DNA from: a virus
Length of the DNA stretch: 30,572 nt
Reading direction: 5' to 3' (one strand)
IMG/VR virus record: IMGVR_UViG_3300046462_000381
Span: 1-30,572 of that record
Shown: piece by piece, positions 7,380-13,130 of the stretch
How positions within the stretch are numbered: the stretch's first letter is position 1
Layout of the letters: every line of letters starts with the position of its first letter
Notes under the pieces: generated by a model
The model's input: the letters and a program-made list of their open reading frames with translations, nothing else
Databases searched by the model: none
Told to the model about the DNA's origin: nothing
Made by a program: the position numbers and the translations under genes

Positions 7380-8904
7380 TGATCGGCTTCCCCTCGCCAT
7401 CAACATCTAGCGTGCCCGGCGCGTCCTCGCCTAAATCCAGGCCATGATACGGACTTTTCGGATCACCCGCCAGCCGCTTGCGGACATCGTTCGGCGCAAT
7501 CGCGCCCATCTCGATATTCTGCAAATCGATATCGGATTTGGTCTTTTCGACCGCGGCCTCGCCCGCCTCGTCGAGTTGCCACAGCGGCACGAAATCGAAA
7601 TCGATCTCGGGATCGATCTCGCCCCATTTGTTGAGCTGAATGATCTTGATCGCGGTATCGAGCGGACGGCGATACTGGTTTTCCTGATCGCTGTTCACGT
7701 TGTCGTAAAACGACCTGATCTCGTCTTCCTGGCTGGCGTTCAATCCCGAGGGCGACAGACCGAACGCTTTAAGCAGCGGCGCGCGCATCGGGATCAGCAT
7801 GTGTTCCTCGGCCTGCGCCTGCAACTCGTCGAGCCCGGCCAGCGGCGCCGAGACGTTTTTCAGATCCTCGGTATCCTTATCGACGGTCATCGTGCCGAAA
7901 TTATCGCGCATCAGGTTGAACGCCTCGATGCGGTCTTCGAGCGACCGCGCCGCGTTCTCGGTCAGGAACGCCGACATATTCGTTTGCAGCACCATCGTCG
8001 AAAACGCGCTGATAAGCTCGTTGACGCTGTTCTTCGTCCGCAGAAACGCATCAACATAGGGCTTCATCAACTGAATGACCGAGATACCGCCAAACGAATA
8101 GGCGGCTTTCAGAATGTCGGGCACCGGATTGCCGATGAACGTCAGCAGCCGCGACGCGTGGATCGTCGAACCCATGACCGTCCACAATGTCGGCACGAAG
8201 AAATCGTCGCGCAGCGGGTTGTTGGAGTTGTAAGCCTGGGGGTAAATCCAATACGGCTCGATTTTCTTGAAACCCCGCAACGCGCCTTTCTTGATCGTGC
8301 GGCTGTCGACGATCAGCGGCGCGCGCAGCAATTCGGGATTGTCCTCGACGCCGGCAATCTGGACATAAAGCTGTCCCATGCCGAAATAGCCGTCGTCGCG
8401 CTTCGCATCGCGGAAATGCTCGCGCAACCGGAAGCGACGCAACTCGGCTTCGAGTTCCTTGATCTTTTCGGTTTTGTCGTCGTCGCCGGTGGATTTGAAC
8501 TTGATCCACTTGCGCGTCATCTCGTTGGCGAACAACTCGACGATGATGCGGTATTCGGGCCGCTGCGCGAGTTCGGCGAGGTAGGGGTAGCCGAGCCAAA
8601 CAAGGCCGGTTCCGGCGCCCCAGCCGATGCCGCCGTTGCTGATACCGAAACTGGTCAGATTGCCGAGCGCATCGTCATTCGCCAGCGCGCGCGCCTCGGC
8701 GGCCTTGTTGCCGCCCATCGCGATATCGGGCGGCGGTGCGGGGCGGAATAGTCGCTCGCGATTGACCGCATCACGCTCGCGCAGCTTTTCGAGCGTGCGC
8801 TCGCTGAACACGATCGGCTCGCGACGCTTTTCTGGCGTCGGTTCGGGCGCGGCTGTGGGGCGCAGCAAGCCGCCGAGAGCGGCGAGGAAGATGTCGCGGA
8901 TCAT
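7306..8904 (-). CDS. Portal protein, DUF1073-like
   Basis: This 532-residue protein would form the dodecameric portal ring used for DNA packaging and tail attachment. I recognise the DUF1073 portal pattern: Y-L-A-E-L-A-Q-R-P-E-Y-R-I-I-V-E-L-F-A-N-E-M-T-R-K-W (about 107-132), a central D-S-R-T-I-K-x-G core, a S-R-L-L-T-F-I-G-N-P-V-P stretch, and S-P-S-G-L-N-A-S-Q-E-D-E-I-R-S-F-Y-D-N-V (about 388-407) near the C-terminal clip and wing. The start at 8904 overlaps the 58-residue gene's TGA (ATGA). Length and position just after TerL are as expected. Confidence 0.93.
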   Translation of the reverse strand: MIRDIFLAALGGLLRPTAAPEPTPEKRREPIVFSERTLEKLRERDAVNRERLFRPAPPPDIAMGGNKAAEARALANDDALGNLTSFGISNGGIGWGAGTGLVWLGYPYLAELAQRPEYRIIVELFANEMTRKWIKFKSTGDDDKTEKIKELEAELRRFRLREHFRDAKRDDGYFGMGQLYVQIAGVEDNPELLRAPLIVDSRTIKKGALRGFKKIEPYWIYPQAYNSNNPLRDDFFVPTLWTVMGSTIHASRLLTFIGNPVPDILKAAYSFGGISVIQLMKPYVDAFLRTKNSVNELISAFSTMVLQTNMSAFLTENAARSLEDRIEAFNLMRDNFGTMTVDKDTEDLKNVSAPLAGLDELQAQAEEHMLIPMRAPLLKAFGLSPSGLNASQEDEIRSFYDNVNSDQENQYRRPLDTAIKIIQLNKWGEIDPEIDFDFVPLWQLDEAGEAAVEKTKSDIDLQNIEMGAIAPNDVRKRLAGDPKSPYHGLDLGEDAPGTLDVDGEGKPINDPLEREVDAGGVRGSTGGANSGV

Positions 8905-9077
8905 CTGATACGATTTCGCGCCAGCATATTTTCGTAGTCTTCTTTGACGCGCATATGAACGTAGGTCTCGGCCAAAGCGCGAATAACACTAGGATCGAGA
9001 ACCGCCATATGCTCGATTAGTCTTTCTTTCAAGACTTTCTCAAATTCCTCGATGTGTTTTACAAACTCGATACTCAT
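8901..9077 (-). CDS. Small helical protein (58 aa) between TerL and portal
   Basis: A 58-residue frame runs from ATG 9077 to a TGA at 8901. It is tied to TerL by an ATGA overlap at 9074-9077 and to the portal gene by another at 8901-8904. The peptide begins MSIEFVKHIEEFEKVLKERL and is charged and strongly helical, with no Cys and no membrane segment. The precise coupling on both sides makes it very likely real. No family recognised; a packaging accessory role would be guessed from position only. Confidence 0.75.
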   Translation of the reverse strand: MSIEFVKHIEEFEKVLKERLIEHMAVLDPSVIRALAETYVHMRVKEDYENMLARNRIR

Positions 9078-10579
9078 CTCGCCCCCATTCCCCGCATCCG
9101 CAACGCGTTGCGGGCGCGCAACGCGGTCAACTGCGACGGCGGAATGATGACCGGCCGCGTGCCGAGCCCGACCAACCGAAACCCTTCCGACGCGCCGTCG
9201 ACCTGATCGTCGTGCGAGCCGCTCGGGAACGCGGCCAGCTCGTCGAGGAACGGGCGGTTCCAGTCGGCGCGCACGATACCGACATTGCCGACGTTGACCT
9301 GGCTGGCAAAGGGCGCGGCGCGTGTCGCCTTGTCGCCGGTGACGGGCAAGCTGTCGAGCACATAGCCGGGCAGCAGGCGCGCGTAGTCCAGCACCTGCGC
9401 CTTGCCGGCCTGGCCAGGGTCTTGCGGAAAGCCGATCCTCACGTCGTGCCCGTCCAGTATCGCCGTGTTGCGGATGAGCGCCTTGACCTCATCCGGGCCA
9501 CCGCGCTCGCGCCGCACATCCCATATCACATATTTGCCCTCCGGCGTGCGACCCATGCCGATGCCCGCAGTAAAATCGGGATCGCGGGTGCCGATGTTCT
9601 TGGTCGCAGCCAAATCCCAGCCCCGCGCCTTGCTGACGAGCTGCGGGCAGGCTTGCAGGATTTCGATCTGGCCGATCTTGAACAGCGCGCCCTCGGCCGG
9701 GCGCGGTCGCTGCTGGTATTGCGAAGCCCATTCGCGAGTCGCGCCTGCGGCCTCCAGCGATGCCTTGATGTCGGCGAGGCTTTGCCCGTAGCCGTAATCA
9801 TCGTCGCTCCAAAGCCACTCGCCGGGTGATCTGTTTAATGCATCGCCGATTTCCGCCTGCGCCGGCAGGCTCAGAACATGCCAGCGATCGGGCTCATCCT
9901 CCAAAAGGCCACCGGCAAGGTCCGATTCGTGCCACCTCGTATGCATCAAAACCACGGGCGCACCCGGCGTCAATCGACGCTCGAAATCTCCAAGATACCA
10001 ATCCCGGACCCGCTTTCGGTCAGCCTCGCTATCAGCCGCCTGCCGTCCTTTGATCGGATCATCAATGATCCCGAAATCTGCTCTAAAACCAGGAATCGCG
10101 CCGCCGACCCCAGCGGCGAGATAGCTACCGCCGTTAGTGGTGTACCATCGGCCACGATTTTCCGTTCGAAGTCCATAGCCTAGCGTGTGCTCGTTTTCCC
10201 GAATGATGCCGTGGATTTTGCCACTGAAATCCTCCGCAAGATCGGCCGTGTGCGAGGCGCCGATGATTTGGCAACCCGGAAACCTGGCAAAAAGATGCGG
10301 CGGGCTCAGGACGCTGGTATAGGTCGATTTAGCCGAGCCGGGCGGCATGAAGATCATCAGCCGCGGATAAACCCGCGTAAAGCATTTTTCCAGCGCATCG
10401 ATCAGCAGGCGATGATGAATGGCCGGCGTGAGGTAGCGCGCGGAGAGCGCCTCAATGCACCACGGAAGAAGCCGGCTCCGGCATTGCATCCTCCGCTTTT
10501 TCTCGATCGCCAATTCCAGCACGCGCTGCGGCGATAAGTCGATCGAGGTCATCGTCTGTGAGTTCTCGGGTTGAAGCAT
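9074..10579 (-). CDS. terL: Terminase large subunit
   Basis: This protein of up to 501 residues is the packaging motor ATPase and headful or site-specific nuclease. The ATPase domain has Walker A P-P-G-S-A-K-S-T at about 79-86 and Walker B F-G-I-I-D-D-P at about 169-175. The nuclease domain has G-W-D-L-A-A-T (first acidic residue D322) and the late H-D-D-Q-V-D-G at about 456-462. Q-Y-Q-Q-R-P at about 287-292 is typical of the linker. The annotated ATG overlaps TerS by 128 bases; ATG 10552 or 10489 could be the true start, leaving the ATPase domain intact. It is preceded by TerS and followed by a small gene and portal. Confidence 0.95.
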   Translation of the reverse strand: MLQPENSQTMTSIDLSPQRVLELAIEKKRRMQCRSRLLPWCIEALSARYLTPAIHHRLLIDALEKCFTRVYPRLMIFMPPGSAKSTYTSVLSPPHLFARFPGCQIIGASHTADLAEDFSGKIHGIIRENEHTLGYGLRTENRGRWYTTNGGSYLAAGVGGAIPGFRADFGIIDDPIKGRQAADSEADRKRVRDWYLGDFERRLTPGAPVVLMHTRWHESDLAGGLLEDEPDRWHVLSLPAQAEIGDALNRSPGEWLWSDDDYGYGQSLADIKASLEAAGATREWASQYQQRPRPAEGALFKIGQIEILQACPQLVSKARGWDLAATKNIGTRDPDFTAGIGMGRTPEGKYVIWDVRRERGGPDEVKALIRNTAILDGHDVRIGFPQDPGQAGKAQVLDYARLLPGYVLDSLPVTGDKATRAAPFASQVNVGNVGIVRADWNRPFLDELAAFPSGSHDDQVDGASEGFRLVGLGTRPVIIPPSQLTALRARNALRMRGMGAR

Positions 10580-10970
10580 CGTTTATTGTATGCGCGACTT
10601 CCTGCTTGTCACGCCACAATTTCGGCTGGCGATTACGCAGCCAAAGCGACGCCGCCGCCGTGTCGGGCGGATAATGCTCGATGTATGGAACTTCCGTAAC
10701 GACACCATCCTGGCAAAAGATTTTCACCGCGTTATGCGAATATCCGCGTCCGCGGTGCCACAAGCTACGCGCCATTTGTGCATCGGCATCTGCGCGCCCG
10801 CGCGTGAAGGCGTCAAGAAACTCGGGATGTCGTTTCCTCCACGCGTCGACCGACTGGCGCGTGGTTTGAAAAAACTCCGCAATCTGATCGTCCGTCGCAC
10901 CGAGCAAACAATAGTTGTAAGCCTGCTCGGCATATTCAATTTTGTATTTCGAGGGGCGGCCGCCGGGCAT
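10452..10970 (-). CDS. terS: Terminase small subunit
   Basis: This 172-residue protein begins MPGGRPSKYKIEYAEQAYNY. It has an N-terminal helix-turn-helix (G-A-T-D-D-Q-I-A-E-F-F-Q-T-T-R-Q-S-V-D-A-W at about 29-49) typical of TerS DNA recognition. The central A-D-A-Q-M-A-R-S-L-W-H-R-G-x-G-Y-S-H region and the D-T-A-A-A-S-L-W-L-R-N-R-Q-P-K-L-W-R-D-K block (about 102-121) are characteristic of the family. The ATG at 10970 directly abuts the upstream TGA. The function is binding the packaging site and loading TerL, inferred from family and position. Confidence 0.93.
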   Translation of the reverse strand: MPGGRPSKYKIEYAEQAYNYCLLGATDDQIAEFFQTTRQSVDAWRKRHPEFLDAFTRGRADADAQMARSLWHRGRGYSHNAVKIFCQDGVVTEVPYIEHYPPDTAAASLWLRNRQPKLWRDKQEVAHTINDASTRELTDDDLDRLIAAARAGIGDREKAEDAMPEPASSVVH

Positions 10971-11165
10971 TCAATTCGCCCTTCCCCAAACGCTCGCGCG
11001 CACCGATGCGGCGAGGTATGGCGGCACATTGTACGGGCGCGCTTCGATCGTATACATGCCGCCGTGCATCCCGCAACGCGGGCAACGGAGATCGCCGCAA
11101 TCGGGGCAGTTCACGACTTCGTTGGCGCGGAAACGTGAACGGCAGGTGATGCAGACGCAGGGCAT
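10971..11165 (-). CDS. Small zinc-ribbon protein (64 aa)
   Basis: The 64-residue protein opens MPCVCITCRSRFRANEVVNC and contains C-V-C-I-T-C, then C-P-D-C-G-D-L-R-C-P-R-C-G: paired CxxC knuckles able to bind one or two zinc ions. The ATG at 11165 overlaps the stop of the previous zinc-ribbon gene by one base, deciding the start against a longer frame. It is followed without gap by TerS. It may bind nucleic acid or act in transcription or packaging. No named family. Confidence 0.75.
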   Translation of the reverse strand: MPCVCITCRSRFRANEVVNCPDCGDLRCPRCGMHGGMYTIEARPYNVPPYLAASVRASVWGRAN

Positions 11166-11368
11166 CAGAACAACTCGGCGTATTGCGGCGGCAGGGTTTT
11201 GAGCCAGATTGGCCGGGTTGGCGTGGTGTTGTGCGGCGGCGCGCAAAACATGACCGGCGTACCGCAGCGCGGGCAGCAGACGAATTTGTTGCGGGCGCAC
11301 TGCGTGCCCTCGCTTTCGAGAAAGCGATGCGCGCATGCGGCGCAATGGCAGGGCAGGTCCGGCTCCAT
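11165..11368 (-). CDS. Small zinc-ribbon protein (67 aa), first gene of late operon
   Basis: The 67-residue protein opens MEPDLPCHCAACAHRFLESE and has C-H-C-A-A-C then C-C-P-R-C-G, a zinc-ribbon-like arrangement similar in plan to the next gene, suggesting distant duplication. It is the first gene after the AT-rich island and therefore probably the first in the late leftward transcript. The stop overlaps the next ATG (TGATG). Function unknown; zinc binding is inferred from cysteine spacing. Confidence 0.75.
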   Translation of the reverse strand: MEPDLPCHCAACAHRFLESEGTQCARNKFVCCPRCGTPVMFCAPPHNTTPTRPIWLKTLPPQYAELF

Positions 11369-11677
11369 GTTTTTTCACATAGCATGGCATCACGCGCAAA
11401 TCAACACAACCTTGACCCTTTTCGCAGTTTCGTCAAAACACGCATAGGGCGATCTTGACGAAAGATGTCGTTGATATAAAAGGATAATTTACCTTTCGTC
11501 ACTTACGTCATTTCGTCATCTATATACCCTCTGAAATCGGGAACACCCCCAAACGAGAACGTATATAGAACATTCCATCTTTACTATATATGATGAATGA
11601 TGAAAGTGATGAAAGGTATAGGTATATATATAAATCAATAACTTAATGGCAATCTTTCGTCAAAACTTTCGTCAAGG
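11369..11677. promoter_or_regulatory. AT-rich intergenic island: late promoter region, possible origin
   Basis: This 309-base stretch has no convincing gene and is far richer in A+T than its surroundings, with runs such as TATATATATAAAT near 11622-11635. It holds dispersed TTTCGTCA/TGACGAAA words (listed separately) and three spaced TGATGAA words near 11591-11612. On the minus strand, TTGACG at 11663-11658 followed after 17 bases by TATTGA could be a weak promoter for the packaging and head operon. The combination of easily melted DNA and repeated short words also fits a phage replication origin. Both readings are inference. Confidence 0.6.
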
Positions 11678-11691
11678 TCATTTTGACGAAA
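11428..11691. repeat. Dispersed TTTCGTCA/TGACGAAA octamers (seven copies)
   Basis: TTTCGTCA occurs at 11428-11435, 11494-11501, 11511-11518, 11655-11662 and 11667-11674. Its complement TGACGAAA is at 11456-11463 and 11684-11691. A related TACGTCA lies at 11504-11510. The copies at 11666-11675 and 11683-11692 form a perfect 10-bp inverted repeat with a 7-base loop. Seven exact octamers in 264 bases is far above chance. They could be iterons for an initiator, operators for a repressor, or promoter parts, since TTGACGAAAG contains a -35 hexamer. Confidence 0.85.
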
Positions 11692-12048
11692 GTGTCGCTT
11701 CTGCGGCGAGGATGGCGTTGCCGATCAGCGTCGCGATCTGCGGGACGATGGCGTTGCCGATGGCTCGATTTCGGTCCAGTCCATTGGAAAGCCCATTAGC
11801 GCCTCCGTAAAGTTCGGATGGATTCTCCAACCGTGTTCGCCAATAAGACCTTGCACGCGCAAAACTGTCGTTTGTTTGTATCGACCAGTGCGATCGTGTC
11901 GCGGTACGCCAAAACCCCTGCGATCCATAGATGCCGTTGGAGTAGGCCACAACGAACACTCTGCGTCGCATATGTGCGGTATTATGGCGCAAATCCCTAC
12001 GAAGGGGAATCGGCCGCCCGGCGCGCCCTCGGGTGGCATTTGTAACAC
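11678..12048 (-). pseudogene. Cytosine-C5 methyltransferase C-terminal remnant
   Basis: One frame (stop at 11678) contains M-R-R-R-V-F-V-V-A-Y-S-N-G, matching C5-MTase motif VIII. It ends with G-L-S-N-G-L-D-R-N-R-A-I-G-N-A-I-V-P-Q-I-A, matching the motif IX/X end of the family. A second frame over the same bases (stop at 11725) contains S-L-W-P-T-P-T-A-S and N-F-T-E-A-L-M-G-F-P-M-D-W-T, also typical of phage cytosine methylase C-termini. A frameshift inside one ancestral gene would explain both. Motif VI (ENV) and everything between PCQ and motif VIII are absent, and the N-terminal half lies at 12837-13130 beyond foreign genes. I therefore treat it as a broken gene. Confidence 0.7.
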
Positions 12049-12084
12049 GAAAAAGCCGGGGTGCGTGTGGTGCGCAACCCCGGC
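12049..12084 (-). terminator. Rho-independent terminator, leftward
   Basis: On the minus strand, GCCGGGG (12084-12078) pairs with CCCCGGC (12061-12055). An inner TGCG/CGCA pair and a 7-base loop extend the stem to 11 bp with one bulged base. TTTTTCG follows immediately (12054-12048). This is a textbook intrinsic terminator for leftward transcription. It lies between the cargo genes and the methyltransferase C-terminal remnant, so a transcript from the N-terminal side would stop before the remnant. Confidence 0.85.
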
Positions 12085-12124
12085 CGTATCGTGGTACCCG
12101 CACTGGATTGAGACCGTCGCGGGC

Positions 12125-12263
12125 TAGCACTTGGTACACTCCAACATTGGAGTCATCTGCTTAGAAGTCAAGGACGGTCTTTCCTAACAGCGAGCATCAG
12201 GGATGCTCCGCTGAACGAGGGAGTACCGTCTAGTGAGTCAGTACGACGTTATCCGACAAGCGA
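12125..12263. other. Non-coding segment with nested hairpins
   Basis: No gene is seen. ACTCCAA (12138-12144) and TTGGAGT (12147-12153) form a 7-bp inverted repeat with a 2-base spacer. GACGGT (12173-12178) pairs with ACCGTC (12225-12230). Inside this, CAGCG-AGCATC (12188-12198) pairs with GATGCT-CGCTG (12202-12213) with a single bulged C and a 3-base loop. The nested arrangement could be a folded RNA, a recombination end or a boundary of the inserted segment. No known RNA family was recognised. Confidence 0.5.
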
Positions 12264-12428
12264 TCATTCGTATTTCCAAGCGGCGTATTCCGTAGCGCGT
12301 TCCCGCGCATCTGGGCCAGCAAAGATCGCCACGTCTACGCCGCCATCGCCGTCACTGTTGATCTTCTCAACCCGCCACGCGTGAGGATCGTCTCGATCTT
12401 GGACAACTTCGGCCGGAAACTCCTTCAT
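12264..12428 (-). CDS. Small cargo protein (54 aa), rhizobial-type
   Basis: The 54-residue protein begins MKEFPAEVVQDRDDPHAWRV. Its AGGGAG ribosome-binding site about 8 bases before the ATG at 12428 favours this start over one 42 bases upstream. The pattern D-P-H-A-W-R-V-E then V-A-I-F-A-G-P-D-A-R-E-R-A is one I associate with small proteins of unknown function that are frequent in Bradyrhizobium-like genomes. It is not a phage family I know. With the neighbouring 146-residue gene it sits inside the disrupted methyltransferase locus, upstream of a strong terminator. Function unknown. Confidence 0.65.
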   Translation of the reverse strand: MKEFPAEVVQDRDDPHAWRVEKINSDGDGGVDVAIFAGPDARERATEYAAWKYE

Positions 12429-12477
12429 CGCAACGCTCCCTAGCTTCGCATTGGCAAACGATTCTAACACGGGATCG

Positions 12478-12918
12478 TCACGACTCCGCTTGCAAAACCA
12501 GCTTCCAGCGCACGCCGCGACCGTTCCCGATCTTCTCGACGGTGCCAGCCTTCCGCAGATCGTGCAGCGATACGAGAATGCGGCGCGTGAAGTCGGTTCG
12601 CTGCTTGCGATCCGCTTCCGGGTCTAGACCCTTCTCCCGCATCGCTCGCACGGTCACGTCGTCGGCACGGATCGTGCCCAACTCCCGCAACAGGTCATAG
12701 CAGCGTCGAGTAATCTCGTTGCGCCCGAAGAATGCGGAGCGCACTGGCATCCGACCCTTGGTCGGTATGTCTGACGGTTCCTCGCCGTAGAGCTTCAAGA
12801 CCATATCGACGTGAAACAGATCGGCCTGGAGCTTGTCTAGCTGGCGGCGCAGATCAACGATCTGGCCGGCAAGCGCAGACCGCTTCTGCCGCAAACCTGG
12901 CAGGGAAATCCTCCGCAC
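12478..12918 (-). CDS. Coiled-coil plus winged-helix-like cargo protein
   Basis: This protein of up to 146 residues starts at a GTG that lies inside the methyltransferase fragment's motif IV codons. Residues about 9-45 (L-R-Q-K-R-S-A-L-A-G-Q-I-V-D-L-R-R-Q-L) are a coiled coil. About 62-146 looks like a winged helix (R-S-A-F-F-G-R-N-E-I-T-R-R-C-Y-D-L-L-R-E-L-G-T-I-R-A-D-D-V, later L-R-K-A-G-T-V-E-K-I ... V-R-W-K-L). This layout is familiar from small uncharacterised proteins common in Bradyrhizobium-type chromosomes and plasmids. The natural start may have been lost at the junction near 12895, in which case the present GTG is fortuitous. A DNA-binding role is inferred from the fold only. Confidence 0.6.
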   Translation of the reverse strand: MRRISLPGLRQKRSALAGQIVDLRRQLDKLQADLFHVDMVLKLYGEEPSDIPTKGRMPVRSAFFGRNEITRRCYDLLRELGTIRADDVTVRAMREKGLDPEADRKQRTDFTRRILVSLHDLRKAGTVEKIGNGRGVRWKLVLQAES

Positions 12919-13130
12919 AGGACATCGGGAACAATTACGTCTGCCTGGAGTTTGGTATTTGCGAGTTTCGTGATGTCTTCATATTGTTTTACCTCAGGCC
13001 AATGCTTTGCCAGCACGCGACGGCAGAATGGCTCAATCTCGCAGAACGCAATTGTTTTGAAACCTCCCGTTCTTTCCAATCCCAGCGAGAAGCCGCCGAT
13101 CCCGCTGAAAAGATCGAGAACTTTCAGCAT
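12837..13130 (-). pseudogene. Cytosine-C5 methyltransferase N-terminal fragment
   Basis: Starts MLKVLDLFSGIGGFSLGLER, which is C5-MTase motif I (SAM binding). It continues through a motif II-like A-F-C-E-I-E-P-F-C and reaches motif IV V-L-C-G-G-F-P-C-Q at about 71-78, including the catalytic cysteine C77. After Q78 the homology stops: the next 19 residues belong to the coding sequence of the inserted coiled-coil gene read in another frame, ending at TAG. The fragment lacks motifs VI to X. Its ATG overlaps the end of the Prim-Pol gene by 7 bases, the original operon position. It cannot be active alone. Confidence 0.8.

Noticed and set aside
7444-8751. Plus-strand open frame (435 codons) opposite the portal gene
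   Set aside because: Composition follows the complement of the portal codons; no family pattern and no start context.
7306-8904. Anti-CBASS (Acb1-like) function for the DUF1073 protein
   Set aside because: The length, position after TerL and portal-like motifs indicate a portal; such defence labels on this family come from naming overlap.
11581-11640. Short plus-strand peptide beginning ATGATGAATGATGAA in the AT-rich island
   Set aside because: Only 18 codons, repetitive, without a ribosome-binding site.
12125-12910. A self-splicing intron interrupting the C5 methyltransferase
   Set aside because: The missing middle of the enzyme is not present on either side, no intron core or homing endonuclease was recognised, and a strong terminator lies within the gap.
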